From Nilaparvata lugens (lineage: Eukaryota; Arthropoda; Insecta; Hemiptera; Delphacidae), in the NCBI RefSeq assembly GCF_014356525.2, contig NC_052518.1, forward strand, positions 4,134,162-4,198,161: a stretch of DNA of 64,000 nucleotides. Direction: 5' to 3'. The position numbers were made by a program, and so were the translations under genes. This document shows, piece by piece, positions 32,300-43,537 of this stretch (the stretch's first letter is position 1; every line of letters begins with the position of its first letter). The notes beneath the pieces are model-generated. The model was not told where the DNA came from and searched no databases. It worked only from the letters and a program-made list of their open reading frames with translations.

Positions 32300-34845
32300 A
32301 GAAGAGATTGTGTACTGATAATTCACAGATAGGTACATTATACAATAGTGTAAGTTAAAAGGATTAGGACTAGATTTTTGTAGAGCAGAAAGCCTAGGAT
32401 GAAGAATACTAGAAATGCTAGTAAACAATTAAAAGCATTTGTTCGATTATCAATTAGTAATATTGTATATAACTGTAAGCAAAACAATATTAACAAGAAT
32501 GTAATTACTCCTTTACTGGAAGTTATATTGACGCAGTTAATGTGAACAGTTAGTGTGGTGAAGATACTTTAGTCAAGCAAAAGTCATCATTAAATAAGCA
32601 TTGATAAAAAAATATAAGTGAAAAAAATCTAATGAGATCTTTTTCTAATAATGGTAATTTGAAAATAGTGACAAAGCATAAAACTTAACTTTAAATTGGC
32701 GTAGATTCGTGATAGGAAAGTTTTTTTGTGATAAATCGCAAAATCCTCAATTGTTTTCTATTTTAGCTTGGAGAACATTGAGTATTGAGATGGTCTTCTA
32801 TAGCCGCGCTATTTTAGCTTGACAATAACGTGTTTGTATTTTGATCACCTAAGAGGCACTTAATTAAATAACCGATGACTGCTAAGTATATTGTATAATA
32901 TATAAGGTATAGTTAAGTTTGTAGTGAGTATATTTGTTCCATTGATCAGTAGAAAATTTCAAGTTGATTCAGCACCGATTCGAATTTTTATCATGCAGAT
33001 ATTCATTGGGACCACTTGACTACTATTAATTATATATTTTATAATTATATTAAATATCTGTGATTAATTTGACTCTAGCCTTGTCACCGGACAAACCATA
33101 CACGGCCTCTCAGGTCAAATAAACAAATAAATTAAAATAAACTAATAAATGATGAAAAGGCAGCGCACCACTCAAAACTAAACCTTGAACATAACACTAA
33201 ATTAGTAGACACATTAGTAAAAAAAGCATAGTCACTGGAATACTATGCTGTGTGTAATCGAATTGTTGTCTGTTTAGAAATTTCCTGTAAGAAAATTTAT
33301 GAACTTCACTCAAATCTACAAATTTAAATTTGTGAGTGAAAATTTGTCTTGCATAAAAATCTAATCTTTGAATTCTATAAACAATACTATTACGCTACAA
33401 TAAGTATCCTTATTGGTATTATCTACTAATAATACTTTTTAATAAGTATTTAAAATGATCTAATAATTTTCAAAGAGATCTACCAATAATGAAAGATGTA
33501 AAAAAGTTGGTTACTATTTAATTGTACATTTACTAGCTGCATCGAATTTAAAACAAAATTGAAAAAAAGGTTTGTGATTATTAACAAAAATAAGATAAGG
33601 GACATTTATTCATAATTATATTTAAATTTGCACCCTTTCTATCCAGATTATCAAAATCAAGTGGAAATTTCTATTTGTGAGCTTAGATTAACAAAAACTG
33701 TAACTTAATCTGTCGCTAAACAGGAAACAAGAAATAAAATCTTCATCCAACAAAGATGTCATCCAAACAATTTTTCATCAAAAAACAAAAATTCAGGGAA
33801 TCAGGAACTGGATATATTATTAAAAACAGTCATACGGATACAGGTGCTTTAATTTTACCTAATATAAGAGATTATTAGATAATTTATTGTTATTAATATT
33901 ATCTAACCCGAGAGATTATTGGATAATTTATTGATGGAAATTATCGAGATATTGCATTTATTCGAATGTTAATGAATTAATTTACAGTATTTAATTTGGA
34001 TTTTCGTTTAATAATGATTATTAGATAATTTATTGTTATTTATAAGTGAGTGCATTAACTCTATCATTCAACTCGCCTATACCTGCATTCATTACAGAGC
34101 ACAGTAATTTCCGCTCTAGTGTTACCTATGCTAGAAGGCAGTTTCTCCAAACTAGAGCGGGAAAACAGTTTTTGTAAATGGAACATCAAAATAATTAATT
34201 TCTAGATAGTTTTTAAATATTACTCCATTTGTCATTTCCACTAAACACTGTATGTTTCAGTGTGATATGTGAAGAACTTCGATATTTTCAGTTTGAGAAT
34301 TTCATTTTTTTACCCAAATATCTATTTTTCACATTTGATGTTAACGGTGGAAAAATATGATCAATGTGTAAAACGTGTGCAAAGTATCTTTGCTGCAATC
34401 ATGAACTATTCCATCTATTATAAACTACTTCTAAGCCTACGGCTCTACTCACTAGTTACAGTACGAAATTCTACATTATTTATGAAGGTGGTCATCATAT
34501 TATATTTGATGAATGGGATTATTTATGAGTGATCTGAGTGAGACTCGTGCGTCGAGTGAAGATTCAGATTGGGATGTGATTCACTAAGCCAACTAAGAGA
34601 GTTCACTATTCCAGAGGAAAAATGGAAAAGTTCCGCAGGTCATAAATTGTCACTCAGCTAAAAAAGTCAACACACCAAGTAACTTGAAATATTTCACAGT
34701 TTGTCTAAACTCCCTTGATTGGTTATCACTTTTCTGAAGCTTCGGAAATGGTTTTTTATTCTTGTCTTCAGAAAGAATATTGTGAAGGAAAGTAATACAG
34801 TGCAATTCATTCCCCAGATTTGGCTGCCAGTTCATATTAAAAACC
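32300..34845. other. Intron; no gene recognised
   Basis: About 2.5 kb of AT-rich sequence. A motif GAGATTATTGGATAATTTATTG recurs in variant form three times at 33870-34040. ORFs up to 87 codons are present but show no splice sites in phase and no family resemblance. Confidence 0.4.
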
Positions 34846-35033
34846 AAATTACGAGGGTCATTTTTTCAACCTCCGATTGGTCATGAATGAAAGACGAATG
34901 TTTATCAAAGAATAATTTTTCCACTAAAAGTAATTCTTCAACAGAGATTGCAGTGAAGGTTAGGGAATTTATAATACCAGTGGACCAGCCTACCAAAACC
35001 CTCTCCATAAAATTCTGCAGAGACTTGAAATGT

Positions 35034-35150
35034 TGTCAAAAATCCACTTTATTTTAATAAAAGTTATTATTTAAATAAAAATTAACATTTTACAGGAGCA
35101 TGTTTTCGTGTGTGCTCACACATCATCAGCTGTGACAAAGTTGGCTATGA
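35034..35150 (-). mobile_element. Penelope-like element tail (candidate)
   Basis: Absent from the homologous copy at 13.9 kb. The minus strand reads CTGATGA, then GTGTG-AGCA-CACAC, then GAAAAC, and ends AAATAAAGTGGATTTTTGACAA. A GTGGTTTTTGACAA end also occurs in the 36.7 kb palindrome. Such layouts occur at the ends of Penelope-like retroelements; no reverse transcriptase is present. Confidence 0.5.
35102..35129 (-). ncRNA. Hammerhead-ribozyme-like core motif (candidate)
   Basis: CTGATGA at 35129-35123 (minus), a 5-bp GTGTG/CACAC stem and GAAAAC. It has the same order and spacing as 9202-9229 but with a different stem sequence that still pairs. Helices I and III are not evident. Confidence 0.4.
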
Positions 35151-36118
35151 CGTTATCTTAGAGCTCCTCGTTAATTTGGAAGCTCTGCCCTGAAGTCATG
35201 TCTTGAGTTTCTGGAGAAGGTATAAGTTACTATAGCCAAGTCAGGTTTGTATGGTGCGTTATGGAAATCATCCAATTTGATTTGTTGGAGAAGCCGTTTT
35301 GTTGCACTGGCACTGTAAGTCCGAATTGACATGCATCACAACTATTCTGGAAGTCATTTCAACTGACGACTTCAATTTTCCGAGACCATTCAAACACAAC
35401 ATCATCACTCATAACGTTCCCTGCTTTCTCGTTATTAATCATTATTAATTATTATTATAATCATAACTGATCATTCTTCGTAAGTTTTATGCTAAACTAT
35501 TGCCTTTTGTACGCAAAAACGTATAAAGTTAGCAATAGTAACTGGCACTTGACGGGAGACTAAAGTGTCGCAGTCATATTTGTGGGTCTATAACTCGACA
35601 ACAATTGACGATTTGGCCGGACCGATCACAGGTGGGGATTGGTGGGGATGACAAGCCGTTCTCACTCTGTGAAAATCGCCCCCCTAGGTTTGTGTCCTAT
35701 GATATGTGATCGGAGGTTGAAAAAATACCCTAATATATGCAACTGAATTACCAGATCCAACTGAAAATTCACATTCGAAACACAGGTTTTCATCAATTTC
35801 TTTCAAACGAGCAGCGTGTCATTCAGTGTAGAATTATCTCACATGCATTACTTTCAATAGAACAAATGTTAGGAACCGTGAGAGACACAATACTCTAGTC
35901 CGAAATAAAATAAGTAGAAATTTAAGGAGCTGAGTGAGATCCAAAACTCTAGTTCAAAATAAAAGCAAAGTTGAAATTTAAGGAACCATGAGATACAATA
36001 CACTGGTCCAAAATAAAAGAAGCATGAGTTGAAATTTAAGGAACCCATGAGATACAATACTCTAGTTCAAAATGAAAAAGTTGAAGTTTTTGCAGATTGA
36101 ATGGAGAGAGTAATTTAC

Positions 36119-36231
36119 CTGCTTGAATACCTTTGGGAAGGGGCTCTCTGGAATGGTCGAAGCTTCTAGATCTCGGTTCAGTTTCAGGCAGATTGGAGAT
36201 TTGAGTCTTGGCCGATGATGAGAATGATAGA
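36119..36231 (-). CDS. PPIP5K: PPIP5K linker exon, acceptor uncertain
   Basis: The donor GTAAATTAC is clear. Acceptor choice decides the frame. With GGTTTAAG (exon from 36231) the exon enters in phase 2 and leaves in phase 1, matching both neighbours, and reads LSFSSSAKTQISNLPETEPR then SRSFDHSREPLPKGIQA. With ATCGGCCAAG (from 36206), which has a better pyrimidine tract, it reads KLKSPICLKLNRDLEASTIP. That resembles the PIxIxxKSP segment of vertebrate PPIP5K but leaves in phase 0, which does not fit the next exon. I prefer the first. A tandem repeat inserted just upstream (36258) may have removed the original intron end. Confidence 0.55.
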
Positions 36232-36257
36232 CTTAAACCGCGGCCTCCGACTCGCTT

Positions 36258-36675
36258 CGCGTGATTTATTTATTCAATGATACACAATTTATTAAAAAGA
36301 TTGGGGAAGAGACCAACAGGCACAGCCCAAACTGATCCCTCCCCGAATTTTGATTCATTAATCAATGATACACAAAACACTACAAAGCACAATAATTATT
36401 TTTTGTTTTATTAATTAATTTATTTATTCAATGATACCAAAACATGAATCATTGAAATGATTAGGGAAGGACCAACAGGCACAGCCCAAACTGATCCCTC
36501 CCCGAATTTTGATTCATTAATCAATGATACACAAAACACTACAAAGCACAATAATTATTTTTTGTTTTATTAATTAATTTATTTATTCAATGATACCAAA
36601 ACATGAATCATTGAAATGATTAGGGAAGGACCAACAGGCACAGCCCAAACTGATCCCTCCCCGAATTTTGATTCA
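36258..36675. repeat. 159-bp tandem repeat, about 2.6 copies, of a dispersed repeat
   Basis: CACAGCCCAAACTGATCCCT occurs at 36321, 36480 and 36639, with TTTATTTATTCAATGATAC heads between. The unit belongs to the ACAGGC..CCCAAA family seen at 10.43, 15.33 and 23.6 kb. It starts about 25 bp upstream of a PPIP5K exon. Confidence 0.85.
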
Positions 36676-36677
36676 TT

Positions 36678-37044
36678 GACAGTTATTGATAATGTCAGTG
36701 ATTGACAATGGTGTAACAACCGAAACCGGTCTTTCTAGTAAATATCAATAAATCTGTGGTTTTTGACAATTCATTAGTATTTTTCTTTAATATGAATAAT
36801 TACCACAATATCAACTTTTCAACTACACAAAAAGTGGAACATAACCTACTTTTTTGGCTTAGAAGGCCAAAAGTAGGTTATGTTCCACTTTTTGTGTAGT
36901 TGAAAAGTTGATATTGTGGTAATTATTCATATTAAAGAAAAAAAATAATAATGAATTGTCAAAAACCACAGATTTATTGATATTTAGAAAGACCGGTTTC
37001 GGTTGTTACACCATTGTCAATCTCTGACATTATCAATAATTGTC
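36678..37044. repeat. Near-perfect palindrome, arms about 175 bp
   Basis: The left arm contains CAACCGAAACCGGTCTTTCT and GTGGAACATAACCTACTTTT. The right arm contains AAAAGTAGGTTATGTTCCAC and AGACCGGTTTCGGTTG. The loop is only a few bases (near 36857). Each arm carries GTAACAACCGAAACCGGTC and AATAAATCTGTGG, like a retroelement terminal segment; head-to-head tails of a Penelope-like element are one explanation. Confidence 0.9.
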
Positions 37045-37189
37045 AATAAATCTGTGGTTTTTGACAATTTCCTAGTATTTTTATTTAATGGGTTATGTTT
37101 CATTCACTTTTAAATTAGAGCCTTGAAAACAAGACATTTTAAACACATCAGGATTTAAATGAGACAAAACATTTTTAGAAATATTTATT

Positions 37190-37500
37190 TGTTAAACAGT
37201 TTATATCGAGAGGAACAATAATAAATCATCACATTGGCGAAATTCTCTCCTATTCTTGAGTTATAAGCATTTGAAGATGAGTGATTTTTCTGATCTGAGA
37301 GTGGTGGTAAGATGCAATGTTTCAGTGAATAACTCAACCTGTATGTATTGAAACGTATTATATTATAGCACAACATTTGTTAGGTCAACCTCTATGTACA
37401 TAGACCGAATATCAACCAAATCTGGGACATTTGAATTTTTCATGAAATCCATGAAAACATCACGGATTTTTGAAAAAATTTCCAAAAATTAAAATCGTTT
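37190..37500. repeat. Inverted copy of the 23855-24330 element
   Basis: GCGAAATTCTCTCCTATTCT and CATTTGAAGATGAGTGATTT are reverse complements of blocks at 23.9 and 24.2 kb; CCGAATATCAACCAAATCTG matches the middle part. Confidence 0.75.
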
Positions 37501-37504
37501 TATT

Positions 37505-39280
37505 CATGAAAGACCAGGTTAATTAGATATATTACTTTCAAGATTTTCTGAGAGATGAGCCAATACTTTTGTTTTTCATGCTATCAGAAAAAACTTGGAA
37601 ATAAGATATTAAATAATGGAATTGAACCTTTGATAGAATATTATATTTGTGATATCAAATAAGATTTTTCTGTGTTGAGTAACTCCTTTCATAAGTTACT
37701 GTCACTTGTGCACATATAATTAATATTTTTGAATACCGTCAAGCAGCCTCTTCATGGGTCGTTCAAGGTAAACTTGAATACAATAATGAAAATGTATACA
37801 TTTATGAAGTCGTGATTTGTAGTTCCAAAGGCGAGAAATCTTTAAAATAAAAAACATTATAAACATTGCAGGTGCTAACAAGCCGTCTACTTTTATTAGT
37901 AACCATTAATTGCACATCTAGATTTAAGCCTTGTACCTGTGTCATATTGGTAAGTGCAAATACACAATATAAGAGTACAAGCAATGTTAAATTATACAAG
38001 CAAATTACGCTGGATTCGGATACAATTCTGGATTCTGGATTCTGGATTCACTGTCACTGTTGTGTGCGTATCTAGCTTCAAGGTGTGTGCACACACCTAA
38101 GCGCCACGAACACTCGCATTTTCTGACTTTGCCTTGTTTAACAATTTGTATTGTTAAATAATTGACCGAAACGAAGCTGAGGTCTTCTTTCGACTCGATC
38201 GGCTTTTGTCTGTTTGTTTGTTTATACCGCAGTTATTGTCCGATTTGGATGAAATTTGGTATGCAAGTTCTTTGAAACAAGGCGCAGAAACGTATTTGTA
38301 ACGATTTTTGATAAGACCTCCGGTTTTAATATAAATTGAATATAAATTGTGCCGCTCTAAAATGTGCTGTATTGAATGAATGGTATCGTTGAAATGCTAT
38401 CGATAGAGGACAAGATTTGTCAGCGGCGATCCTTGAAACGTCTGAGCCGCTCCAAATCATACTGTATTTATTAATTGGAGAAAACTTCTCACTTGATTGC
38501 ACCCATTTATTCTTCCCTTTTCAACACGATATTTCCCTGTTTCATAGATGAATAGTTTCTAGACCTACCGAACCGGCCGGAGACATCACAGCTTAGTTAG
38601 CTCTTGTTTTCGTTTTAGTATGAGATCGGAAACCGACTTGTGAGCATAAACATTCTGCATAGAATCCACTTTTCATGAAAAACATTATTAGCAACCTCCT
38701 GTCATTGTCACCAACAAACCCATGTTATTTGGAATCATTTCCGTCTCACTATCGTCTGTGAGACGATTCATAGTCTAAATTGCCTACTGCATATTCCATT
38801 CTTCTGTCAGTTGACCGATTTCTTATAATTAATTGTTAGAAAATTTGTAATATTGTAAATATGTGGACGATATGAAGGTACCTCCTTGAGAGACATTTAT
38901 AAGTCCGGTGTCCCTGGAAACAATGTCTTTAGCACTTTCAATGGAGAAAATAATAGATGACATGGATAAATCTTCACAATATACTGTACTTTCTTAATGG
39001 CCCTTCTCATTAGTTTGAAAGTTGTAGGCTATTCATGAGCGCGGTCTACTGTTCGCAGAACTACTAGTTATTATCAAACGAAAATCCCAATTAAATGCTG
39101 TAAATCACCCCGTGGACTTCTGCTACTGCAAATATTGACAACAGGGTAAACAGCTAGATGGAAATTTGTATTGTTGGCTGTGAATAAATTGAATTGAATT
39201 GCTTCTCATTGATGGAAATCACGTGTTCGTGGCACTCAGTCTTAGAATGATTTAATTGAACAGACAATCAATTATATAAG
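37505..39280. other. Intron; one repeat-like stretch, no gene recognised
   Basis: Positions 38190-38300 (TGTTTGTTTGTTTATACCGC, GATGAAATTTGGTATGCAAG) look like the end region of a widespread insect repeat. AGCGCCACGAACACTCG at 38100 and CGTGTTCGTGGCACT at 39225 may be opposite ends of one insertion. No exon was found. Confidence 0.35.
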
Positions 39281-39286
39281 ACTCAC

Positions 39287-39387
39287 TTTATAGGAATTGG
39301 AGCAGACGTTTTTATTTTTGGCCTGGTCGAAATCGTAACGGGTTTCTTTTCAACTGATGAAGAACTTCCTTCTGTTCCAGGTGAATC
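39287..39387 (-). CDS. PPIP5K: PPIP5K linker exon
   Basis: Acceptor ATTATTGCAG and donor GTGAGT. It enters in phase 0 after exon 42998-43178 and exits in phase 2. The 33 residues, DSPGTEGSSSSVEKKPVTIS then TRPKIKTSAPIPI, are serine/lysine/proline-rich and correspond by position to the linker just after the phosphatase domain. The end (KTSAPIPI) faintly resembles the SEPIHI segment of the vertebrate protein. Confidence 0.8.
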
Positions 39388-39479
39388 CTGCAATAATAAT
39401 AGACGCACTGTAAACACATTGAATGAATTAGCCAGCGTACATAGAAATTACGGGAGTATGCGTCAATTTAGAAATTTAT

Positions 39480-39741
39480 TTCTCGGTTTGTTTTTGAGAA
39501 TGTGTAAAATAATACGGGCACCATCGTAGTGCTGTTGGTCAGATAAAGGGGCATACTGTAAATTATAGGAGCATAGGGGCATATAATGCGGAGATGAGAG
39601 CCCACTGTAAGCCACTTTTTATTAAAAGTAGAGTAATGACAATTATTTGTTTGTACATGTACACCCTGCTACTACAGGTCAAGTCTGAGGAAACAAACCT
39701 AACCAGCAACTAAAACATCCACACACACACACACACACACA

Positions 39742-39780
<39 letters not shown>

Positions 39781-40135
39781 ATACAAGAAGCTATGCAAAT
39801 TTGCATATACCACAAGTACGGTTATCAAAGACCTTAAGAAGCCATGTAAATGTAGTAGGTTTGAGACTCTTCAATCACCTTCCACAAGAAATAAGAAATT
39901 TCCCGTTTTTGAAGTTTAAAGATGCGCTTTACAATTTTCTAGTCAAAAATCCCTTTTACAGCTTGAAAGAGTACTATGAGAAGTGAATATTTGAATGTAA
40001 TATGACTTTCAAAAATGTATAGTTTGATTTTATTATGACTTATATTGTATATAAATATATTAAGATGTTAACCTAACCTAACTATCATGACAATGTCTCA
40101 TGCAATCATGTGATTGTTCTTGGACAAATGAAATA
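39480..40135 (+). pseudogene. LINE reverse transcriptase, 3' fragment with microsatellite tail
   Basis: Translated pieces include AHCKPLFIKSRVMTIICLYM and, after a (CA)n run, LFNHLPQEIRNFPFLKFKDA and FLVKNPFYSLKEYYEK with a stop at 39984-39986. The 3' end shows AAATATTCTTATTCTTAT. This is the same LINE type as 55.25-56.05 kb. It is degraded, and the CA run interrupts the coding part. Confidence 0.7.
39719..39779. repeat. (CA)n microsatellite
   Basis: About 30 CA units with one interruption, inside the LINE fragment. Confidence 0.95.
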
Positions 40136-40685
40136 TTCTTATTCTTATAGCATTTCTTTACTGAAAATAAAGCGGCCGTCTCACACCACTGTATCATAGC
40201 TTGGGCGACGTCTTTTGGAAAATGTCGCAAATGTATTTCAAACCAACGTAGCATCACGTCGCGTCGATGAGGCTACATATTAACGTTGCCAATGCTGAGC
40301 TCGAATTTTGACCACAGCTTAAACTGTAATCAAATACCAAACGAATGAGGAAATATCTTTCGGTGTGAACGGTCTGTAGGTTGCAAATTGATACTATTTT
40401 TGTATTTAATACGTCAGATCGTTATCCACACTCTTCGTCAAGTGTACGCACTCGGCAAGAGTGTGGCGCGGGAAAATGCCTAGTCCACATATTGGCCCAG
40501 CCTGGTAAGCTCGACCGTCCACATCCACACTGCAATTTGACCAGTGCCCAATCAAAGTTAGCGGTAGTCAGTGACATGTCCATAATAGAAATTGAAAATA
40601 TCAACTAAAATGAGCACTATAAAAACAATATAAAGTAACGCAATAATGTAATTAATGACAATTAGCCCTATAGCAACTCAATTAC
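40136..40685. other. Intron with a weak MITE-like patch
   Basis: At 40420-40560, CACTCTTCGTCAAGTG, GTACGCACTCGGCAAGAGTG and ATCCACACTGCAATTTGACC resemble the 24.36 and 42.8 kb elements. The ORFs here are repeat-derived. Confidence 0.4.
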
Positions 40686-40689
40686 ACAT

Positions 40690-41743
40690 AAAAAATCTGG
40701 TGTGGTACACTCACACAACTTTCCTTGCTCATTGAACTGTAAACCTCATTCTTAAACGAGAATAATTTAGGGGTATAACGTAATGACGATTGGTGGCTAT
40801 TGATTTTGTTTCCATTGATTTGAAACTACGATCATACTATTGTATATACTGTAATTGTTTCCAGAGTACATCTTCCTTTGTGTAAATTATTGTGAAATTC
40901 GATGATTTTTTAAAAGCCACCAAAAAAGCTGTTCTACAGATGAAATATCTCGACTATTTGTGTTATTTTGAATAGACTGCTCTACCTACCTACCTACCTA
41001 CCTCATGCACGAGAAGGAAGTTACAAAGTCCATTTCTCAAGGATGGGGAAGACCCCCTGTTAGTTTCCCAGGAAGGAGACTTATGCCAATTGATAAATAA
41101 CTATACAGGGTATGAATTTGAAAAAAATTCAGGGTTTGAATTTGAGTCACTATTGAGAAAATCGTGATAGAAATTTAAGAAAATCCATTTTTTTTCAAGA
41201 ATATTACGGAGTTCCTGCAATTTTCCCAGAAATGAGACTCATGTCAGTTGATAGGGCTTATGAATAGCTATCCAGGGTATAAATTTGAAGAAAATCGTTA
41301 GAGCCGTTTTTGAGAAAACCATGAAAAACATGGTTTTTTAGTCAATATTCGCCATTTTTTCCGCCATCTTCAATTGAATTTTATTGTTGTCGGATCCTCA
41401 TGGTGTAAGGACCTTAAGTTTAAAATTTCAAGTCAATCGGTTAATTAGGAATGGAGTTATCGTGTTCACAGACATACACACACAGACCAACACCCAAAAA
41501 TCATGTTTTTGGACTCAGGGGACCTTGAAACTTATAGAAATTTAGAAATTGGGGTACCTTAATCTTTTTACTTTCCTTGCCCTACTACCATAGGTAAGGA
41601 AAGTATTGCTTTCCAAAAAAATTAAGGTACCCCAATTTCAAGTTTTCTATACGTTTCAAGGTCCCCTGAGTCCAAAAACATGATTTTTGGGTATTGGTCT
41701 GTGTGTGTGTATGTGTGTGTGTGTATGTATGTGTGTGTATGTA

Positions 41744-41810
<67 letters not shown>

Positions 41811-41819
41811 TGTGTGTGT

Positions 41820-41892
<73 letters not shown>

Positions 41893-42765
41893 TAAGTCTG
41901 TGAACACGATAACTCCATTCCTAATTAACCGATTGCCTTGAAATTTTAAACTTAAGGTCCTTATACCCTGAGGACCCGACAATAAGAAATTCAATAAAAT
42001 TCAATTCAAGATGGCGGAAAAAATGGCGGATAATCACTAAAAAACCATGTTTTTCACGTTTTTCTCGAAAATGGCTCTAACGATTTTCTTCAAATTTATA
42101 CCATGGATAGCTATTTATAAGCCCTATCAACTGACATGAGTCTTATTTATGAGAAAATTACAGGAGCTCCGTAATATTCTTGAGAAAAATGAGAGTTACT
42201 AAAAAAAAATTTTTTTCACGATTTTCTCAAAAACGGCTCTAACGAATTTTTTGAAATCCATACCCTGTATAGTTATTTATTAGCTCTATCAACTGACATG
42301 AGTCTTTTTCCTGGGGTACTAATGAGGGGTTCACCCAATCCTTGAGAAATGGACTTTGTAACCTCCTTCTCGTGCATGAGGTAGGTTGGTACACGGTTTT
42401 TACTTTTTCTTCTTCCATATACCGTGGGTAGGTAGAGCAGTTTATAAAAAGAACACAGTCATAGTCAATATATTTCATCTGTAGAACAGCTGTTTTGACG
42501 AATTTAAAAAAAAAAATCATCGAATTTCACAATTTACATAAAGGAAAAAGTACTCTGAAAACAATTGTATATACACATATACAGTAGTCTGATCGTAGTT
42601 GCAAATATGTTGCCGTCAATCGTCATTATGTTATTCCCCTAAATTATTCTCGTTTGATAATGAGGCTTATAGTTCAATGAGCAAGGAAAGTTGTGTGAGT
42701 GTACCACACCAGATTTTTTCGGAAATCAATACTTTCCTTACCTATGGTAATAGGGCAAGGAAAGT
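40690..42765. repeat. Giant foldback element, about 2 kb
   Basis: The left arm (40690-41580) and right arm (41600-42765) are reverse complements over most of their length. Examples are GTGTGGTACACTCACACAAC on the left and GTTGTGTGAGTGTACCACAC on the right, with GCACGAGAAGGAAGTTACAA mirrored near 42360. The centre is around CCTACTACCATAGGTAAGG (41580). The right arm is lengthened by a (GT)n run. No protein is encoded. Confidence 0.85.
41699..41890. repeat. (GT)n microsatellite, about 190 bp
   Basis: Nearly uninterrupted GT with a few GTAT and GGTG variants. It gives false His/Thr and Val/Cys repetitive ORFs in several frames. The mirrored site in the left arm near 41470 has only a short ACACACACAGACC run, so the expansion is specific to one arm. 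Confidence 0.95.
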
Positions 42766-42799
42766 AAAAACAGCAGAGCAGACGACAAAACAGGAAACA

Positions 42800-42985
42800 G
42801 CAGGCACTGGTTGACCAGTGTGGATGAGTGGTTTGCTAGCGCTGGGCTATGCTGGGACGGCCTCCACTCGACAAATATCGGAACGATGGCAAACGAAGGC
42901 CAGCGCTGGCAAACCACCCATCCACACTTTGGCGCTGGTCGATATTTGTACGCACTCGGCGTGGCGCAAGAGTGTGGCGCCGGCA
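42800..42985. mobile_element. MITE with GTGTGGATGxGTGGTTTG motifs, abutting a splice donor
   Basis: It contains CAGTGTGGATGAGTGGTTTG and the inverted CAAACCACCCATCCACACTT, plus GTACGCACTCGGC and AAGAGTGTGGCGCC at the end. Its right end is less than 15 bp from the donor of PPIP5K exon 42998-43178. Confidence 0.65.
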
Positions 42986-42997
42986 TAATGAACTTAC

Positions 42998-43178
42998 ACA
43001 GCGTGCGGGGGTCTGAGGGGTACTGCTGTCCTCCACATCTGATCCCGTGACAGACTGTGATGTTGATTGGGATTGTGATTGCTCATTGCGACTGTGTGGA
43101 CGGAATCCAGGACCAGGTGGCAGATTTTTCTGCACACAGCAATTCACTCCAGGACTGAAGTGAAGTTCCACATGGAAC
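42998..43178 (-). CDS. PPIP5K: PPIP5K exon, end of phosphatase domain (VELHFSPG)
   Basis: Acceptor GAATCGTAG and donor GTAAGT; it enters in phase 2 and leaves in phase 0. Encodes [20 protein letters not shown], then [11 protein letters not shown] and a Gln/Ser-rich end ([20 protein letters not shown]). [12 protein letters not shown] followed by KNLPxGxGxRPxSR is a signature of the end of the histidine-acid-phosphatase-like domain in animal PPIP5K. The insect sequence has NCCVQ where the vertebrate has a different short loop. Confidence 0.95.
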
Positions 43179-43366
43179 CTACGATTCAAATAGTAGCGTT
43201 ACAATCAAATTATCTATGATATAATTATGAGTATGTATGTGACATAAAATAGTTAAATAAAAGTAAATAAAAAAGTTAATATAATCGAGATTATCGCTAC
43301 CCAACTGACATTATTTTCAAGATCTCCAAGTTTTCGATATTGGACAGCTTTATGTAAGTTTTAATC

Positions 43367-43535
43367 TTAAGGTGCGTACAGATATACGCGCCGCGAACAT
43401 GAGCAATTCACTTTCAATCAGCTGACTATATCTGTATTTTTACAGAAACGGTAAGATATAGATATAAAAAGTTTGGCATCAGCTGATTAAAAGTGAATTG
43501 CTCATGTTCGCGGTGCGTATATCTGTACGCACCTT
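43367..43535. mobile_element. piggyBac-like MITE, third copy
   Basis: TTAA at 43367-43370, then GGTGCGTACAGATATACGCG; right end CGGTGCGTATATCTGTACGC then ACC. The right-hand TTAA is split by the next element (43538-43856), whose removal gives ACCTTTAAG. Confidence 0.8.
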
Positions 43536-43537
43536 TA

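Larger units (their letters stand above)
34850..35735. mobile_element. TIR element; unoccupied site for the Harbinger-like insert
   Basis: Inverted ends are GGGTCATTTTTTCAACCTCC and GGAGGTTGAAAAAATACCCT. The sequence aligns with 13740-15160 but has CTCGTTAATTTGGAAGCTCT where the other copy has a 946-bp insert between two TTA trinucleotides. It also contains its own insertion at 35034-35150. Confidence 0.7.

Noticed and set aside
34269..34532. 87-codon plus-strand ORF as a small gene
   Set aside because: AT-rich, hydrophobic by composition, no splice sites or recognisable motif, inside a PPIP5K intron.
41622..41994. Long His/Thr and Val/Cys repetitive ORFs
   Set aside because: Direct translation of the (GT)n/(CA)n microsatellite in several frames and strands; no gene signals.
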